From the NCBI GenBank assembly GCA_005879205.1, contig VBLD01000003.1, positions 6,123 through 20,135 on the forward strand: a stretch of DNA of 14,013 nucleotides, given 5' to 3'. Source of the stretch: Deltaproteobacteria bacterium (GTDB taxonomy: Bacteria > Desulfobacterota > Binatia > DP-6). The first letter of the stretch is position 1. The number at the start of each line of letters is the position of its first letter. Position numbers and translations under genes: made by a program. The notes under the pieces were generated by a model. The model was not told the origin of the DNA, made no database searches, and worked only from the letters and a program-made list of their open reading frames with translations. Shown piece by piece: positions 13,336-14,013 of this stretch.

Positions 13336-14013
13336 ATGCCGCTCGATCCGCAGGCCCGAGCCATCCTCGACCAGTTCGCCGCCATGAACGTCCCGCCGCT
13401 TCACCAGATGCCGGTGGCGCAGGCCCGCGAGCTGATGCTCGGCATGGTGGCCTTCGGCGGCCCGCCGGAGGCCGTCGCCCGGGTCGAGGACCGGAGCGTG
13501 CCCGGGCCCGCCGGCACCCTCCCCGTCCGCATCTACACGCCGGCAGGGACGCCCCCCTTTCCCGTGCTGGTCTATTTCCACGGCGGCGGGTGGGTGATCG
13601 GCAGCATCGAGGTGTACGACGGGGCGTGCCGGAGCCTCGCCAATCGCGCGGGCTGCATCGTCGTGTCGGTGGAATACCGCCTCGCCCCCGAGCACCCCTT
13701 TCCCGCCGCGCCGGAGGACTGCCACGCGGCGACGCGCTGGGTCGCGGAGCACGCGGCGACCTTCGGCGGCGACGCGCGGCGCGTGGCCGTCGGCGGCGAC
13801 AGCGCGGGCGGCAACCTCGCGGCCGTCGTCGCGCTCCTGGCGCGCGACCGGGGCGGGCCGCCGCTCGTCCACCAGCTGCTGATCTACCCCGCGACCGATG
13901 CCGACTTCGAGACGGCCTCGTACCGGCAGAACGCCGAAGGCTACTTCCTGACCCGCGCCGACATGATCTGGTTCTGGAACCACTACGCGCCGCGCGAGGA
14001 GCAGCGCCGGAAT
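13336..14013 (+). CDS. HSL-family (GDXG) alpha/beta-hydrolase, esterase/lipase, 3' end outside window
   Basis: 226 codons are present and the frame is still open at the right edge; the family is usually about 300-320 aa. ATG 13336 is preceded by GGAGG (13323-13327) at 8 nt. Visible features: VYFHGGGWVIGS with the oxyanion-hole HGGGW at 82-86, VVSVEYRLAPEHPFPAAPEDC, the nucleophile elbow GDSAGGN with catalytic Ser156, LLIYPATD, and GYFLTRADMIWFWNHY, all typical of hormone-sensitive-lipase-like carboxylesterases. The Asp and His of the triad lie beyond the window. No signal peptide is present, so it is probably cytoplasmic. It acts on short-chain esters in the family; the natural substrate is unknown. 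It is separated from cysA by 140 nt and probably has its own promoter. Confidence 0.92.
   Translation, partial: MPLDPQARAILDQFAAMNVPPLHQMPVAQARELMLGMVAFGGPPEAVARVEDRSVPGPAGTLPVRIYTPAGTPPFPVLVYFHGGGWVIGSIEVYDGACRSLANRAGCIVVSVEYRLAPEHPFPAAPEDCHAATRWVAEHAATFGGDARRVAVGGDSAGGNLAAVVALLARDRGGPPLVHQLLIYPATDADFETASYRQNAEGYFLTRADMIWFWNHYAPREEQRRN

Noticed and set aside
1..14013. CRISPR array, complete insertion sequence or rRNA/tRNA gene
   Set aside because: No regularly spaced repeats, transposase motifs or conserved RNA-gene text were found on either strand.

Overview
This is a GC-rich (roughly 70 % by eye) bacterial chromosomal window, coding almost throughout, with GTG starts and many 1-14 nt gene overlaps. 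It carries a Gram-negative outer-membrane efflux protein and probable lipoproteins. An uncultured GC-rich diderm (Myxococcota, Binatota or Rokubacteria type) fits, but the window holds no phylogenetic marker, so this is only a guess.

Layout. (1) 1-5059, plus strand: one tightly overlapping operon made of the C-terminal end of a metal-binding ABC substrate-binding protein (ZnuA/TroA type), its ATPase, its ABC-3 permease, a large membrane protein fused to a spermidine-synthase-like domain, and a small probable lipoprotein. (2) 5280-7985, plus strand: a hybrid sensor histidine kinase (2 TM, PAS-PAS-HisKA-HATPase-REC) that may be read from a leaderless transcript. (3) 7982-10064, minus strand: a TolC/CzcC-type outer-membrane protein followed by a PlsC-family acyltransferase. 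The acyltransferase stop shares a CTAG with the kinase stop. (4) 10065-10450: a 386-nt regulatory region. (5) 10451-13195, plus strand: cysT-cysW-cysA, the membrane and ATPase parts of a sulfate/thiosulfate importer, without a substrate-binding protein. (6) 13336 to the right edge: a truncated HSL-family esterase.

The most notable element lies in region 4. An unlisted 31-codon ORF (10222-10317) reads M-R-R-P-I-A-I-P followed by four consecutive Cys codons. Three nucleotides after the Cys run comes a set of four complementary segments: 1 = 10261-10267, 2 = 10271-10277, 3 = 10340-10350, 4 = 10361-10369. Segments 1:2 pair, 3:4 form a 9-bp hairpin followed by TTTTTGTTT (an intrinsic terminator), and 2:3 can pair as an antiterminator. 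This is the architecture of a ribosome-mediated, cysteine-sensing transcription attenuator, placed directly before sulfate-uptake genes whose end product is cysteine. A perfect TTGACA -35 at 10179 with a weak extended -10 would start the RNA at about 10215, almost at the leader's start codon, so the leader may be translated without a Shine-Dalgarno sequence. The inferred logic is that scarce Cys-tRNA stalls the ribosome, frees segment 2, prevents the terminator and switches sulfate import on.

The first operon may link metal uptake to a polyamine-type aminopropyl or related transfer reaction. The substrate cannot be read from sequence.
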